A stretch of DNA of 32,123 nt. Origin: an uncultured Clostridia bacterium. GTDB taxonomy: Bacteria > Bacillota > Clostridia > Oscillospirales > Oscillospiraceae. Each line of letters starts with the position of its first letter. The stretch's first letter is position 1. The stretch is from the NCBI GenBank assembly GCA_945862785.1, contig CAMAZB010000006.1:1-32123 (forward strand). The letters run 5' to 3'. The position numbers were made by a program, and so were the translations under genes. The notes beneath the pieces were generated by a model, which was not told the DNA's origin, did no database searches, and saw nothing but the letters and a program-made list of their open reading frames with translations. Of this stretch, positions 1 through 8,104 are shown in pieces.

Positions 1-203
1 ACGTTCTCTCCACCCTGACCCCCCGTGAGGAAAAGGTGCTGAAGCTGCGCTTCGGTATTGAGGACGGCCGTACCCGTACCCTGGAGGAAGTAGGCAAGGA
101 ATTCAACGTCACCCGTGAACGCATCCGCCAGATCGAAGCAAAGGCTTTGAGAAAGCTGCGGCATCCCAGCCGGAGCAAGAAGCTGAAGGACTTTTTGAAC
201 TGA
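1..203 (+). CDS. rpoD: RNA polymerase primary sigma factor (RpoD/SigA), C-terminal fragment
   Basis: The open frame from base 3 to the TGA at 201-203 encodes the end of sigma region 4. It contains [15 protein letters not shown], then [20 protein letters not shown], the helix-turn-helix that reads the -35 element, and finishes with the basic tail [15 protein letters not shown] that is typical of group 1 sigma factors. In the cell it directs core RNA polymerase to housekeeping promoters. The 5' part lies outside the window, so regions 1-3 cannot be checked. The very close match to the canonical region 4.2 makes the primary sigma factor much more likely than an alternative one. The gene stops 20 bases before a strong hairpin terminator. 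Confidence 0.95.
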   Translation, partial: VLSTLTPREEKVLKLRFGIEDGRTRTLEEVGKEFNVTRERIRQIEAKALRKLRHPSRSKKLKDFLN

Positions 204-222
204 CCAGCGGTGTATGTTAAGT

Positions 223-262
223 AAAAAGCTGCGTGAAACAGAGAGTTTCACGCAGCTTTTTT
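223..262. terminator. Bidirectional intrinsic terminator between rpoD and the convergent P-loop ATPase gene
   Basis: A perfect 16-bp stem (AAAAAGCTGCGTGAAA / TTTCACGCAGCTTTTT) closes a 7-base loop. It has a T run on the plus side and, because of the flanking A run, a T run on the minus side too. It can end transcripts from both convergent genes. Confidence 0.9.
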
Positions 263-290
263 ATACCGTAGCCAATGATACAGGCACACC

Positions 291-1358
291 TCAGCCCCGA
301 TAGCTCAACAGCCGCCCCGCTTCCAGAGCCGCTAAAGCCCGAACACCGTCAAAGTCCACATAGGGATTGTATACCGCCTCCAGCTTATCGTGGTTGGCCT
401 TCGCGTCTTTCAGCGCAGATACGCCCTCTTCCCGCAGCAGGGCCGTCATTCGTCCCTGGAACCGCAGGCGGGCCTTACCCTCCGGTTCCGTCATGGCGTC
501 CAGACGAATACGCCGGTAGGGTTTCTTCCCGTAATCCATCCCGGGACGGGAAGTGACAAAAGCCAGCCCCAGACCGGGGATCAGCAGATGCTCCGCCCGC
601 CGTGGATCCTCGGGGGACACACAGAGGATGGTGTCCCAACCCTGTTCCACAGCGGCGGCGTGGAGCTCAGCCAGGTACGGCGCGGCCAGCTCCCAGCTGT
701 CCGCGAATTCGTAGACCTTCGGACACAGGGCATCCACACTGTCAAAGCGCCAAAGATAACCCTTATGAGTGATACTGCCCAGAAAACGGCGAACGGTCTT
801 TCCCCTGGTGCCTTTTCGCCCCCGCAGCTCCCGGGCAATGATCCCCTGAACCCGCCGCTCCGCCCGGTCGGAGTCAAAGGTCCCGGCCACTGCCGCCAAA
901 GTATCCAGTTCCACCTGCCGGGCGGCCTTCAGGCTGTGGTAGGCCCGGACATAGGCGGCTTTGTATGCATGGGTGTGGGCTTTTACCTCCTCCACGGCAG
1001 CCTTGGCGGAGGTCAGGTCATAGAACCGTCCCAGGTCCACATACCGATCCACCGCCGCCGGATACTTCGGCTCCAAAACGTGGGGGCTGGTCCCGTCCGC
1101 AATGGCGCAGCGCAGCTCCGGCAGCACCACACCGTCCAGGGAATCCGGGTCTCCTGAGCACCAAAGGTACTCCACCGCCGCACCTGCCTGCTCCATGGTC
1201 TGTCCGATCATCCGCATGAAGGTGTTTTTCCCCACGCCTGGGCCACCCTTCAAAACCATGAAGTCATATGTATCCTCCAGGTCTACCAGTTCACCGAACA
1301 GATTTTGAAAACCGTCGCCGCTGTTGGCGCCCGCAAAAAAGTTCGTCGCCTGAGCCAT
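291..1358 (-). CDS. P-loop ATP-binding protein of the PRK06851 type, with altered Walker A
   Basis: The 355-aa product begins with a phosphate-binding loop, LKGGPGVGKNTFMRMIG at about residues 36-52, followed by stretches I recognise from the conserved clostridial/bacillar family PRK06851 (DPDSLDGVVLPEL; a second-half EHLLIPGLGLAF). From memory, family members carry two P-loop halves. Here the first loop has Asn where Ser/Thr normally coordinates magnesium (GKN-T), and the region where the second loop should lie (around residue 225) has no GxxGxGK. The cellular role of the family is not established to my knowledge. The start has a good ribosome site (GGAGG, 6 bases upstream). The gene is monocistronic, convergent with rpoD and divergent from the carboxypeptidase gene. 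Family assignment is moderately sure; activity is uncertain. Confidence 0.75.
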   Translation of the reverse strand: MAQATNFFAGANSGDGFQNLFGELVDLEDTYDFMVLKGGPGVGKNTFMRMIGQTMEQAGAAVEYLWCSGDPDSLDGVVLPELRCAIADGTSPHVLEPKYPAAVDRYVDLGRFYDLTSAKAAVEEVKAHTHAYKAAYVRAYHSLKAARQVELDTLAAVAGTFDSDRAERRVQGIIARELRGRKGTRGKTVRRFLGSITHKGYLWRFDSVDALCPKVYEFADSWELAAPYLAELHAAAVEQGWDTILCVSPEDPRRAEHLLIPGLGLAFVTSRPGMDYGKKPYRRIRLDAMTEPEGKARLRFQGRMTALLREEGVSALKDAKANHDKLEAVYNPYVDFDGVRALAALEAGRLLSYRG

Positions 1359-1503
1359 AAATTTCCCTCCAGTTCCAAATTCATTCCAGCCTATGCCGGG
1401 CGAACTTGGCCTGACAGCGGAAGGTCCCTATTTTATTGTGAAAAAGCGGAGAAAAGAAAATTTATCCAATAAGTGAATTGTTGGTGAAATCTTCCGTTGG
1501 TCA

Positions 1504-1512
1504 TGCTATAAT
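1504..1512 (+). promoter_or_regulatory. Extended -10 promoter for the carboxypeptidase gene
   Basis: TGCTATAAT is a perfect extended -10 box 28 bases before the ATG. A weak -35 (GTGAAA) lies 17 bases further upstream. It is followed by AAGGAG six bases from the start codon. The 181-base gap to the divergent gene holds no other clear signal. Confidence 0.7.
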
Positions 1513-1539
1513 GAAAAAAATATCTGCAAGGAGCAATCC

Positions 1540-2616
1540 ATGGACGAACAGTATACCCCCATTCTCTCCGATGAGGAGCGGGCAGTTCTTCGCGCCCAGC
1601 GGGCGGAACGGCGGAAGGCCGCCCGGCAGGCCCGCCGCCGCAGGCAGCTTCGGCAGCTGTTGCCCGCAGGCGTTCTTTTGCTGGTCTTGACCTGCCTGTT
1701 GGCCGTCTGGGCCTCTCGCCGCACAAAGGAGGAGCTTGAATCGGAGCCGATTACCCCCGTTGCCGCCGCCGTATTGGCGGAAAGTCCCCCTCCCGAGCCG
1801 CCCCCCCTCTGGACTCCGGCGGAAACGGCGGATACCGCCCGTCTGGACGACACTTTTCCCAGCGCCTACGCCGTAGTCATTGACCGGGCTGACGGCACCA
1901 TTCTGGCGCAGAAAGATTCCGAAGCTGTCATCAGCCCCGCCTCCATGACAAAAATCATGACGATTCTGGTGGCTGCTGAAAACCTGAAAAGCCTGGATGA
2001 TACCGTTACCATCACCATCGATATCACGGACTACTGCTTTGTCAACGATTGCAGCGTGGTAGGCTATGAGCTGGGCGAGTCCGTCACAGTCCGGGAGCTG
2101 CTGTATGGTACCATCCTCCCCTCCGGAGCGGATGCCGCCCTGGCTCTGGCTATCTATGTCGCCGGGTCCCACGAAGCTTTCGTGGAATTGATGAATCAAA
2201 AAGCGGAGGAGCTCGGTATTGCGGACACCACGCATTTCACCAACTGCGTGGGATTGTACAACGAGGCCCATCACTGCACCGTCCGGGACATGGCGGTCAT
2301 CCTCAACGCGGCCATGGAAAACGAGCTGTGCCGGGAGGTGCTGGACGCCCGCACCTATGAGACCGCTCCCACCCAGGAGCACCCCGAGGGCCAAATCCTC
2401 TCCAACTGGTTCCTGCGCCGCATTGAGGACAAGGATACCGGCGATGTGGAGGTCATCGGCGCCAAGACTGGCTATGTGATGCAGTCCGGCAACTGTGCCG
2501 CCAGCTGCGGCCGTGACAGAGACGGAAATGAGTATATCTGCGTCACCGGCAACGCATACAGCTCCTGGCGTGCCATCTATGATCATGTGGCACTTTACAA
2601 GACTTACTGCAATTAA
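1540..2616 (+). CDS. Serine-type D-Ala-D-Ala carboxypeptidase (penicillin-binding protein 5/DacF-like)
   Basis: The 358-aa protein has a strongly basic cytoplasmic tail (residues 15-40, Arg-rich), one membrane segment at about 41-60, then an external S11-family domain. The SxxK catalytic motif is SMTK in SPASMTKIMTILVA, and the KTG motif is GAKTGYV near residue 310. The middle motif, normally SxN, reads SGA (LPSGADAALALA). Family enzymes trim the terminal D-Ala from peptidoglycan stem peptides. The C-terminal beta domain of longer PBP5 proteins is absent, because the protein ends about 50 residues after KTG. The Arg-rich tail suggests an uncleaved anchor rather than a cleaved signal. The start is fixed by AAGGAG with a 6-base spacer. 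It is likely monocistronic, between its own promoter and a hairpin. It could also be a related serine hydrolase of unknown substrate. Confidence 0.88.
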   Translation: MDEQYTPILSDEERAVLRAQRAERRKAARQARRRRQLRQLLPAGVLLLVLTCLLAVWASRRTKEELESEPITPVAAAVLAESPPPEPPPLWTPAETADTARLDDTFPSAYAVVIDRADGTILAQKDSEAVISPASMTKIMTILVAAENLKSLDDTVTITIDITDYCFVNDCSVVGYELGESVTVRELLYGTILPSGADAALALAIYVAGSHEAFVELMNQKAEELGIADTTHFTNCVGLYNEAHHCTVRDMAVILNAAMENELCREVLDARTYETAPTQEHPEGQILSNWFLRRIEDKDTGDVEVIGAKTGYVMQSGNCAASCGRDRDGNEYICVTGNAYSSWRAIYDHVALYKTYCN

Positions 2617-2632
2617 ATGGCTTTCTGAAAGG

Positions 2633-2663
2633 AAGAGGAGGCATCCCGGATGCCTCCTCTTTA
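2633..2663 (+). terminator. Intrinsic terminator after the carboxypeptidase gene
   Basis: A 12-bp perfect stem (AAGAGGAGGCAT / ATGCCTCCTCTT) with a CCCGG loop and a short T tail lies 17 bases after the stop. It is in the convergent gap, so it may also affect the EFR1 transcript. Confidence 0.8.
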
Positions 2664-2685
2664 TCGTTTATATGGGCTGCGTGGA

Positions 2686-3507
2686 TCACAGAAATACCTC
2701 GTTGTCCTTCGGCTCGGCAAAGTTCTGCTCCAGCATCTTCACATGGGACAAAAACGCCTCGTCGTCAAAATACTTGGCGCCCTTGGTGCATTTGCGGACG
2801 CACCGCTGGCACTTGATGCAGGTGCCGGGCACATTGGACACGTTCTTCGGGTCGATGGCGCCCATGGGACACAGTCGGGCACAGGCACCGCAGTTGGTAC
2901 ACCTGGACAGATAAGTCTTGGGCTTTGCCTTCAGAAACTTGGCGGGCTGACCGTCAGTGCCCATGGGGATATAGTAGGGGGCGCCCGGGTCACCGGGGAC
3001 TTTGACAGGCGCCGGGGTGTCCGTTAAGCTCTTTACCTTTACAGATATCCGTCTGGCAAATTCCTTCATCTCGAACTGGTCGCTCCAGCCGGGACGCCCA
3101 TAGGCCAGCTCATCGGTAAATGCGTGCTGCCCCACAAAGGCGCCGGCGGCGACAGTGTGGAACCTGTCTCCTTCCAAAACCGCGCACAATTCCGCCAGGG
3201 AATTGTCGTAATTTCGGTTTCCGAAGGTCACGATTGCTACTGCCAGGGCACCATTGCCGTGGAAACGGCTCTGAAAATCCGGTAGGAGTTTGTTGGGCAT
3301 CTTCCCCGCGTAGGTAGGTGTCCCCATCACCACCAGGTCTTTTTCTGTAAAGGAATACTCCTTTTCACGTTCAGCAGGCTTGGTGAAATTCACCTGTTCC
3401 AGAGGCAATCCCAGTTTCGCCGACAGTTCCCCGGCGACGGTATTCACAGCCTTGTCCGTATTACCGGTAGCACTGTACCAAACCGCCCAGACCCTTTCGA
3501 TGTTCAT
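2686..3507 (-). CDS. EFR1-family flavodoxin-ferredoxin fusion protein
   Basis: The 273-aa protein joins an N-terminal flavodoxin-like domain (WYSATGNTDKAV is the FMN phosphate loop, residues 10-21; GTPTYAGKMPNK is a second flavin-side loop) to a C-terminal two-cluster ferredoxin. The clusters are CTNCGACARLCP followed by CIKCQRCVRKC, each a CxxCxxCxxxC set that should bind one [4Fe-4S]. This arrangement matches the EFR1 family of anaerobes, inferred to move low-potential electrons between cluster and flavin; its partners are unknown. The second cluster ends CTKGA instead of the usual CP. No export signal is visible, so it should be cytoplasmic. The start has AAAGGAG at good spacing. A palindromic repeat separates it from the next upstream gene. 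Confidence 0.87.
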   Translation of the reverse strand: MNIERVWAVWYSATGNTDKAVNTVAGELSAKLGLPLEQVNFTKPAEREKEYSFTEKDLVVMGTPTYAGKMPNKLLPDFQSRFHGNGALAVAIVTFGNRNYDNSLAELCAVLEGDRFHTVAAGAFVGQHAFTDELAYGRPGWSDQFEMKEFARRISVKVKSLTDTPAPVKVPGDPGAPYYIPMGTDGQPAKFLKAKPKTYLSRCTNCGACARLCPMGAIDPKNVSNVPGTCIKCQRCVRKCTKGAKYFDDEAFLSHVKMLEQNFAEPKDNEVFL

Positions 3508-3528
3508 ATGGCACTCCTTTCTGAAAAA

Positions 3529-3578
3529 CGCAGGGACGGTCTCCGACCGTCCGTGGACGGCCAGAGGCCGCCCCTGCG
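3529..3578. repeat. Intergenic palindromic element (REP-like)
   Basis: Two adjacent hairpins (GGACGGTC-tcc-GACCGTCC, and GGACGGCC-aga-GGCCGCCC with one mismatch) are enclosed by an outer stem CGCAGGG/CCCTGCG, giving a three-way, cloverleaf-like fold. It fills most of the gap between two leftward genes. It resembles the GC-rich dispersed palindromes common in Oscillospiraceae, but there is only one copy in this window. Confidence 0.6.
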
Positions 3579-3592
3579 GATGTCCTTCTGGT

Positions 3593-3805
3593 TTATAATG
3601 AAAAATCTGATTCGTTCAGTTGATGGGTGTCCAGGCTGGCCGGGCGGGGCGGCACCCGCTTCAAGGGGTCGTACTTGAACGCCCGGCAGTGGTGTTCCAC
3701 AGGCACAATGCCCCGCTTCATGCAGGCCACCTCCCGCTCGTTGATCTGCTGGCCCCGCTGGCAGTAGGCGCAGCGGGGGTCAATATCCTTGCGAAACAGT
3801 TTCAC
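3593..3805 (-). CDS. Small Cys/His protein, putative zinc-binding, unknown function
   Basis: This 70-aa frame starts at GTG behind an excellent ribosome site (GGAGGGGG, 5 bases away) and sits 18 bases after clpE on the same strand, which supports it as a real gene. The product has CAYCQRG near residue 12, a further Cys at about 28, and EHHCRAF near residue 40. This spacing suits one structural zinc site. I recognise the general look of a short conserved clostridial hypothetical protein but cannot name a function. Co-transcription with clpE, whose own N-terminus is a zinc finger, makes an accessory or adaptor role imaginable, but this is only inference. The C-terminal 25 residues look unstructured. 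Confidence 0.7.
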   Translation of the reverse strand: MKLFRKDIDPRCAYCQRGQQINEREVACMKRGIVPVEHHCRAFKYDPLKRVPPRPASLDTHQLNESDFSL

Positions 3806-3823
3806 GTTTCCCCCTCCGTTTCG

Positions 3824-6133
3824 TTACAAGGTGTACAGCTTGACGGCATCATCCTCCACCGTGGCTCTCACCTGGGTGATGGGATGCTCGTAGCTGTCGA
3901 TGATCTTCGTCGCCATGGGGTCCTCCAACTCCTTCTGGATGGTCCGCCGCAGGTTCCGGGCACCGTAGGTCCGGGAATAGGACTTCTTCGTCAGGAACGT
4001 CACCAGGGCGTCATCGTAGGTGAACGCGATGGCCTTATCCTTCAGGGAGTCCACCAGCTCACCCAGCATGATGCGGGCGATGGACTGGAAATGCTCCTCA
4101 GTCAGGCGGTTGAAGGTAATAACAGCGTCCACCCGGTTAATAAATTCGGGACGCAGGAACTGCTGGAGAGCCTTCATGGCCCGATCGGCATCCTGCTCCT
4201 GCTGGGTGCGGCCAAAGCCCACAGTACCCTCCTTGGTGGCACTGCCGGCGTTGGAGGTCATGACGATGATGGTGTTCTCGAAATTGACCTTGCGGCCATG
4301 AGAATCGGTGATCTCGCCGTCGTCCAGAATCTGCAGCAGCACGTTCAGCACATCGGGATGGGCCTTTTCGATCTCGTCGAACAGGATGACGGCGTAGGGT
4401 TTGCGGCGAATTTTCTCCGTCAGCTGACCCGCTTCGTCATAGCCCACATAGCCCGGAGGAGAACCGACAATACGGGAAACGGAGTGCTTCTCCATAAATT
4501 CGGACATATCCAGCCGAATCAGGGCGTCCGGGGTGTTGAACAAGTCCGTGGCAAGCTGCTTCACCAGCTCGGTCTTGCCGACACCAGTGGGGCCGACGAA
4601 AATGAAGCTGACGGGCTTGTGCTTGGGAGAAATCCCCACCCGGTTGCGGCGAACGGCGGCGGACACAGCCTCCACGGCCTCGTCCTGGCCGATAATATGG
4701 CTCTTGAGCCGGGTCTCCAGCTGGCTGAGACGCTGGAACTCCTGCTCCCGGATCTTAGCGGCGGGGATCTTGGTCCACAACTCAATAACGTGGGCGAGAT
4801 TCTCCATGGAGAGCTGAGGGTCGCCCTTTTCCAGCAGCACATCCAGCTCGGTGTGAAGCTGGAGCTCCCGGCTTTTCAGCTCCGCCATACGGGCATAGTC
4901 GCCCTCTTCCTTCTCCTCTTTTTCCTCCAGCATGACCCGCTCTTTCTCGTAGTCATCCAGTTCCCGCTGGACCTGCATCCGCCGGGAGATGTCCGGGTCC
5001 TTCAAGTTTAGGTCGGAGCAGGCCTCGTCGATGAGGTCGATGGCCTTGTCCGGCAGGAAGCGGTCGGTGATATACCGCTCGGAGAGCACCACCGCCTGGC
5101 GGATAATGCCATCGGAAATTTTGACGCCGTGGAACTTTTCATAGTTGGGCGCCAGACCCTTCAGGATCTGAATAGAGTCCTCAATGGAAGGCTCGTTGAC
5201 GGTGACGGGCTGGAAGCGCCGCTCCAGAGCGGTGTCCTTTTCGATGGACTTGCGGTATTCGTTGAAGGTGGTGGCGCCGATGACCTGGATCTCGCCCCGG
5301 GAAAGGGCAGGTTTCAGGATGTTGGCGGCGTTCATGCTGCCCTCGGCATCGCCGGCGCCGACGATGGTATGGACCTCGTCGATCATTAAAATGATATTGC
5401 CAAGGCGTTTCACCTCGTCGATAAGGCCCTTCATACGGCTCTCAAACTGGCCCCGGAACTGAGTGCCTGCCACCAGGGCTGTCAGGTCCAGGAGGTAGAC
5501 CTCCTTTTCCCGCAGCTTGAAGGGCACGTCGCCCTTGGCGATGCGTTGGGCCAGGCCCTCGGCGATGGCGGTTTTGCCAACGCCGGGTTCACCAATGAGG
5601 CAGGGGTTGTTCTTCTGGCGGCGGTTCAAGATCTGGACCACCCGCTCGATCTCCTGCTCCCGGCCGATGACCGGGTCCAGCTTGCCGTCCTTGGCCCGCT
5701 GGGTCAGGGAGATGCAGTAGCTCTCCAGATACTTCCGCTTTCCGTTCTTGGGTTCCTTCTTCTCCCGGCCCCGGCCGGAAGCGCCGCCCTCGTCGGCGCT
5801 CTCACTCTTGGGCACGTCACCGCCAGAGAACAGGCGGTTCAGGAAGGGGAAGGTGGCGGTCTTGCCATCTTCCTCGTCGCTGTCCTCGTCTCCGCCGGGC
5901 AGGTCCTCAATATTTTCCACGCCGCTCATGGCCTGCATCATCTCATTGCTGATGGTTTCCAGGTCCTCATCAGAGATACCCATGCGCTTCATCATGTCAT
6001 CCACCTGAGGCAGGCCCAGGTCCTTGGCGCATTTCAGGCACAGGCCCTCGTTAACGGTCTTATCACCGTCCAGCCGTGAAATAAATACCACGGCGACGTT
6101 TTTCTTACATCTTGAACAAAGTGTCGGCTGCAT
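3824..6133 (-). CDS. clpE: ClpE/ClpC-type AAA+ unfoldase with N-terminal zinc finger
   Basis: This is a Hsp100 ATPase that should unfold substrates for ClpP in the cytosol. I place the start at the ATG at 6133 (769 aa), not the TTG at 6145, because GGAGG lies six bases before that ATG and inside the longer frame. Domains in order: a zinc finger with CSRC at 6-9 and CLKC at 32-35, as in ClpE and McsA; an acidic linker (60-130); AAA-1 with GEPGVGKTA and LMIDEVHT; a coiled-coil middle domain rich in E/K; AAA-2 with GPTGVGKTE and [19 protein letters not shown] loop late in AAA-2 looks like the ClpP-binding tripeptide. ClpC-type N-repeats are absent, which favours ClpE. No ClpP gene and no clear CtsR heptad operator are in view. 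It follows the CvpA gene by 47 bases and is probably the distal part of that operon. Confidence 0.9.
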   Translation of the reverse strand: MQPTLCSRCKKNVAVVFISRLDGDKTVNEGLCLKCAKDLGLPQVDDMMKRMGISDEDLETISNEMMQAMSGVENIEDLPGGDEDSDEEDGKTATFPFLNRLFSGGDVPKSESADEGGASGRGREKKEPKNGKRKYLESYCISLTQRAKDGKLDPVIGREQEIERVVQILNRRQKNNPCLIGEPGVGKTAIAEGLAQRIAKGDVPFKLREKEVYLLDLTALVAGTQFRGQFESRMKGLIDEVKRLGNIILMIDEVHTIVGAGDAEGSMNAANILKPALSRGEIQVIGATTFNEYRKSIEKDTALERRFQPVTVNEPSIEDSIQILKGLAPNYEKFHGVKISDGIIRQAVVLSERYITDRFLPDKAIDLIDEACSDLNLKDPDISRRMQVQRELDDYEKERVMLEEKEEKEEGDYARMAELKSRELQLHTELDVLLEKGDPQLSMENLAHVIELWTKIPAAKIREQEFQRLSQLETRLKSHIIGQDEAVEAVSAAVRRNRVGISPKHKPVSFIFVGPTGVGKTELVKQLATDLFNTPDALIRLDMSEFMEKHSVSRIVGSPPGYVGYDEAGQLTEKIRRKPYAVILFDEIEKAHPDVLNVLLQILDDGEITDSHGRKVNFENTIIVMTSNAGSATKEGTVGFGRTQQEQDADRAMKALQQFLRPEFINRVDAVITFNRLTEEHFQSIARIMLGELVDSLKDKAIAFTYDDALVTFLTKKSYSRTYGARNLRRTIQKELEDPMATKIIDSYEHPITQVRATVEDDAVKLYTL

Positions 6134-6180
6134 GTTGACCTCCAACGCGCCCGGGGGCGCTCAAACAAAAATATCACGGT

Positions 6181-6870
6181 TCACTGTAAAAAAGAAAGCA
6201 CGCTCAACGGCGTATAGGTCGTGAATACGCGCAGGATATGGGCTTGTGCAAACATCTCCTTCTCAAAGGAGACACCCAGACGCCGGGCCGCCCACACCGC
6301 CAGGAACAGCAACAGTGCGCCCTCGATCAGCCCCAGCAAGCCGCCGCCAAGGGCGTTCAGCCCCCGCAGTCCCGGCAGCCTGACCAGCAGATCCATGGCT
6401 TTGAACAGCACATGGAGCAGCACCAGCAGCGCCAGAAAAGAGAGAATATACAGCACGCCGTAGATCATGGACTGGGCGATGCTGGTCACTACCGCGGTGG
6501 CAACGGACACGCCGGTGTCCCGCACGGTCTCCTCTGTTTTCTTCACCAGGGAGCCCCGCACATCCTTATCCAGCCCCAGCAGGGCCAGCAACGGCTCGAT
6601 CTCAAGTTCCGTTTCAGCTTCCGGCATTTGCGCCGTTTGCTTCTCTATGGCCGCGTCTACCTTCTGCTCGATGCGGTGCTCAATGAGCGGTGCGGCCAGC
6701 CGGGCCAGCGGACCCGAAAAGGTGGCGGCGATCATGCCCGCGCCAACCAGTGCCACGACCGCGATCACCAGTCCCGCCAGCGTTTGCAGCAGGCCCCGCT
6801 TGACGCCGAAAATAGTAAAGCCTACTAAAATCAGCACAACGACCGCGTCTATTATAACAGGTGCCGTCAA
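6181..6870 (-). CDS. CvpA-family membrane protein
   Basis: The 229-aa protein opens with two hydrophobic helices (about 4-24 and 29-52) joined by a short loop GVKRGLLQT. It then has a polar, probably external segment rich in Glu (65-125) and at least two more membrane helices (about 130-155 and 175-198). This matches the CvpA family, first linked to colicin V production; its actual function in Firmicutes is unclear. The start codon is TTG with GGAGAGAAGG upstream. It lies 49 bases after the DUF5711 gene on the same strand and is likely co-transcribed with truA and clpE. Function within the operon cannot be derived from the sequence. Confidence 0.8.
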   Translation of the reverse strand: MTAPVIIDAVVVLILVGFTIFGVKRGLLQTLAGLVIAVVALVGAGMIAATFSGPLARLAAPLIEHRIEQKVDAAIEKQTAQMPEAETELEIEPLLALLGLDKDVRGSLVKKTEETVRDTGVSVATAVVTSIAQSMIYGVLYILSFLALLVLLHVLFKAMDLLVRLPGLRGLNALGGGLLGLIEGALLLFLAVWAARRLGVSFEKEMFAQAHILRVFTTYTPLSVLSFLQ

Positions 6871-6919
6871 AAATGCCTACCTTCTCTCCTGTAAACGTTT
6901 TGTGAATTTGGGCGCCAAA

Positions 6920-8104
6920 TCATGGAAGGAACAGCTTTGCGTACTCAGAGGACAGCAGCAGCGCCGACCCGTCCGACCGCACCAGGACGTCCCGGATAGA
7001 CTCCGTACCCGCCAGGGATGCGTAGGTCTCCAGCGCCTGGTTGTAAATAACCAGCCGGTCCAGATACAGCACCGCCAGATACTTGCCGCAGGCGGAGATG
7101 TCCTGGACCTCCTCAGATACATCCAGGCTCCCCAGTTCCGTACCGTCGGCAGCGACGGTGACCAGCCGCCCCACGCTGCCGGACTGATAGCGGTTCAGCA
7201 GTACCGCGGCAAAGCTTTCGCCGTTCAGGTCGTATTCCCGGAGATGGGCCCCGTTATAGTCGTAGCTCCCCTCTACATTCCCCTTGGTGTCCGCAAAGGT
7301 CAGACAGGTATCGGACACCGTTGCCAACTTGCCGTCCACGCAGCCAATGGCAGCCACCAGACCGTCCGCCACATCATAATCCGCCGCCGGCTCCGTCTCG
7401 CTCAGATCGTACAGCACCACATTGCTGACAAAGGTGCCGTTCTCCTGCCCCAGGGTCACAGCCGCCAGGGCGTTGCCCTCGCCTGCCACCCAGGCGTCTG
7501 TCACGAAGCGGCGGGAGGAATTAAAAGCGAACACCAGCTCCATACCGTCGTCATAAACGTTGACGCAGCCCTTGTAGTTCTTCTTTTTGGCAGTCACCGC
7601 CATCCAGCCCTTCTCGTTCAGGGTGGCGGAGAGGAAGGGTTCTTCCTCCGCGGCGGTCAGCGACAGCACCTCGCCGTTCCGGTCCACCACATACAGCGCC
7701 GTGCCGCCCACATCGTAGGCTACCGCCCGTTCGCCGCCGCTGTGCAGCGCCGGAGCGGCCATGTTGACCGCCGTAGACCACACTTCGCCGCCGCTGGCGT
7801 CCAACACCCGCAGCCGGGTGTCGGACAGCACCACCAGCCGGTCTCCCAGCACAGCGAAGCGGTTGCTGGCGGAGGCATCGTAGTCGTAGACAGAGCCGCT
7901 GCCGGCCTTTTCCGTGCTGCCATAGTTCAGATAGCGGCGCAGCGCGTCAAAGCCGGTGCCGTCCCGGTAGGCGGCAAACACCACCACCGCCAGAACGGCT
8001 ACCAGCGTCAGGAAGAAAACAAGGAATCCCCGCAGCTTTTTCCGGGGCTTCTGCTCCTCCTCGCCGTCGTTGTCATTCCAAATATCTTTCGTCGTATCAG
8101 CCAT
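6920..8104 (-). CDS. DUF5711-family membrane-anchored propeller-like protein
   Basis: The ORF track starts at 8122, but ATG at 8104 overlaps the truA stop as ATGGCTGA, a classic coupled arrangement with AGGA 11 bases upstream; I prefer that start (394 aa). The protein has an acidic then basic cytoplasmic tail (1-25), a membrane segment at about 26-46, and an external domain of roughly 340 residues. That domain has repeated beta-strand blocks ending in aspartate turns (for example RFAVLGDRLVVLSDTRLRVL, ALYVVDRNGEVLSL), consistent with a beta-propeller. I recognise it as DUF5711, a clostridial family of unknown role. No catalytic motif is visible. It may bind a cell-wall or protein ligand, but that is a guess. 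Confidence 0.78.
   Translation of the reverse strand: MADTTKDIWNDNDGEEEQKPRKKLRGFLVFFLTLVAVLAVVVFAAYRDGTGFDALRRYLNYGSTEKAGSGSVYDYDASASNRFAVLGDRLVVLSDTRLRVLDASGGEVWSTAVNMAAPALHSGGERAVAYDVGGTALYVVDRNGEVLSLTAAEEEPFLSATLNEKGWMAVTAKKKNYKGCVNVYDDGMELVFAFNSSRRFVTDAWVAGEGNALAAVTLGQENGTFVSNVVLYDLSETEPAADYDVADGLVAAIGCVDGKLATVSDTCLTFADTKGNVEGSYDYNGAHLREYDLNGESFAAVLLNRYQSGSVGRLVTVAADGTELGSLDVSEEVQDISACGKYLAVLYLDRLVIYNQALETYASLAGTESIRDVLVRSDGSALLLSSEYAKLFLP

Noticed and set aside
1501-2586. 361-aa minus-strand ORF opposite the carboxypeptidase gene
   Set aside because: Overlaps a gene with intact SxxK and KTG motifs, promoter and ribosome site; the translation is Gly/His-rich shadow.
3620-5011. 463-aa plus-strand ORF opposite clpE
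   Set aside because: Antisense to intact AAA+ domains of clpE; no credible start signal or protein motif.
6133-6200. CtsR or CIRCE operator before clpE
   Set aside because: Only a lone GGTCAA overlaps the ribosome site; no tandem heptads and no CIRCE inverted repeat are visible. The GCGCCC/GGGCGC palindrome there has no T tail in the right place.
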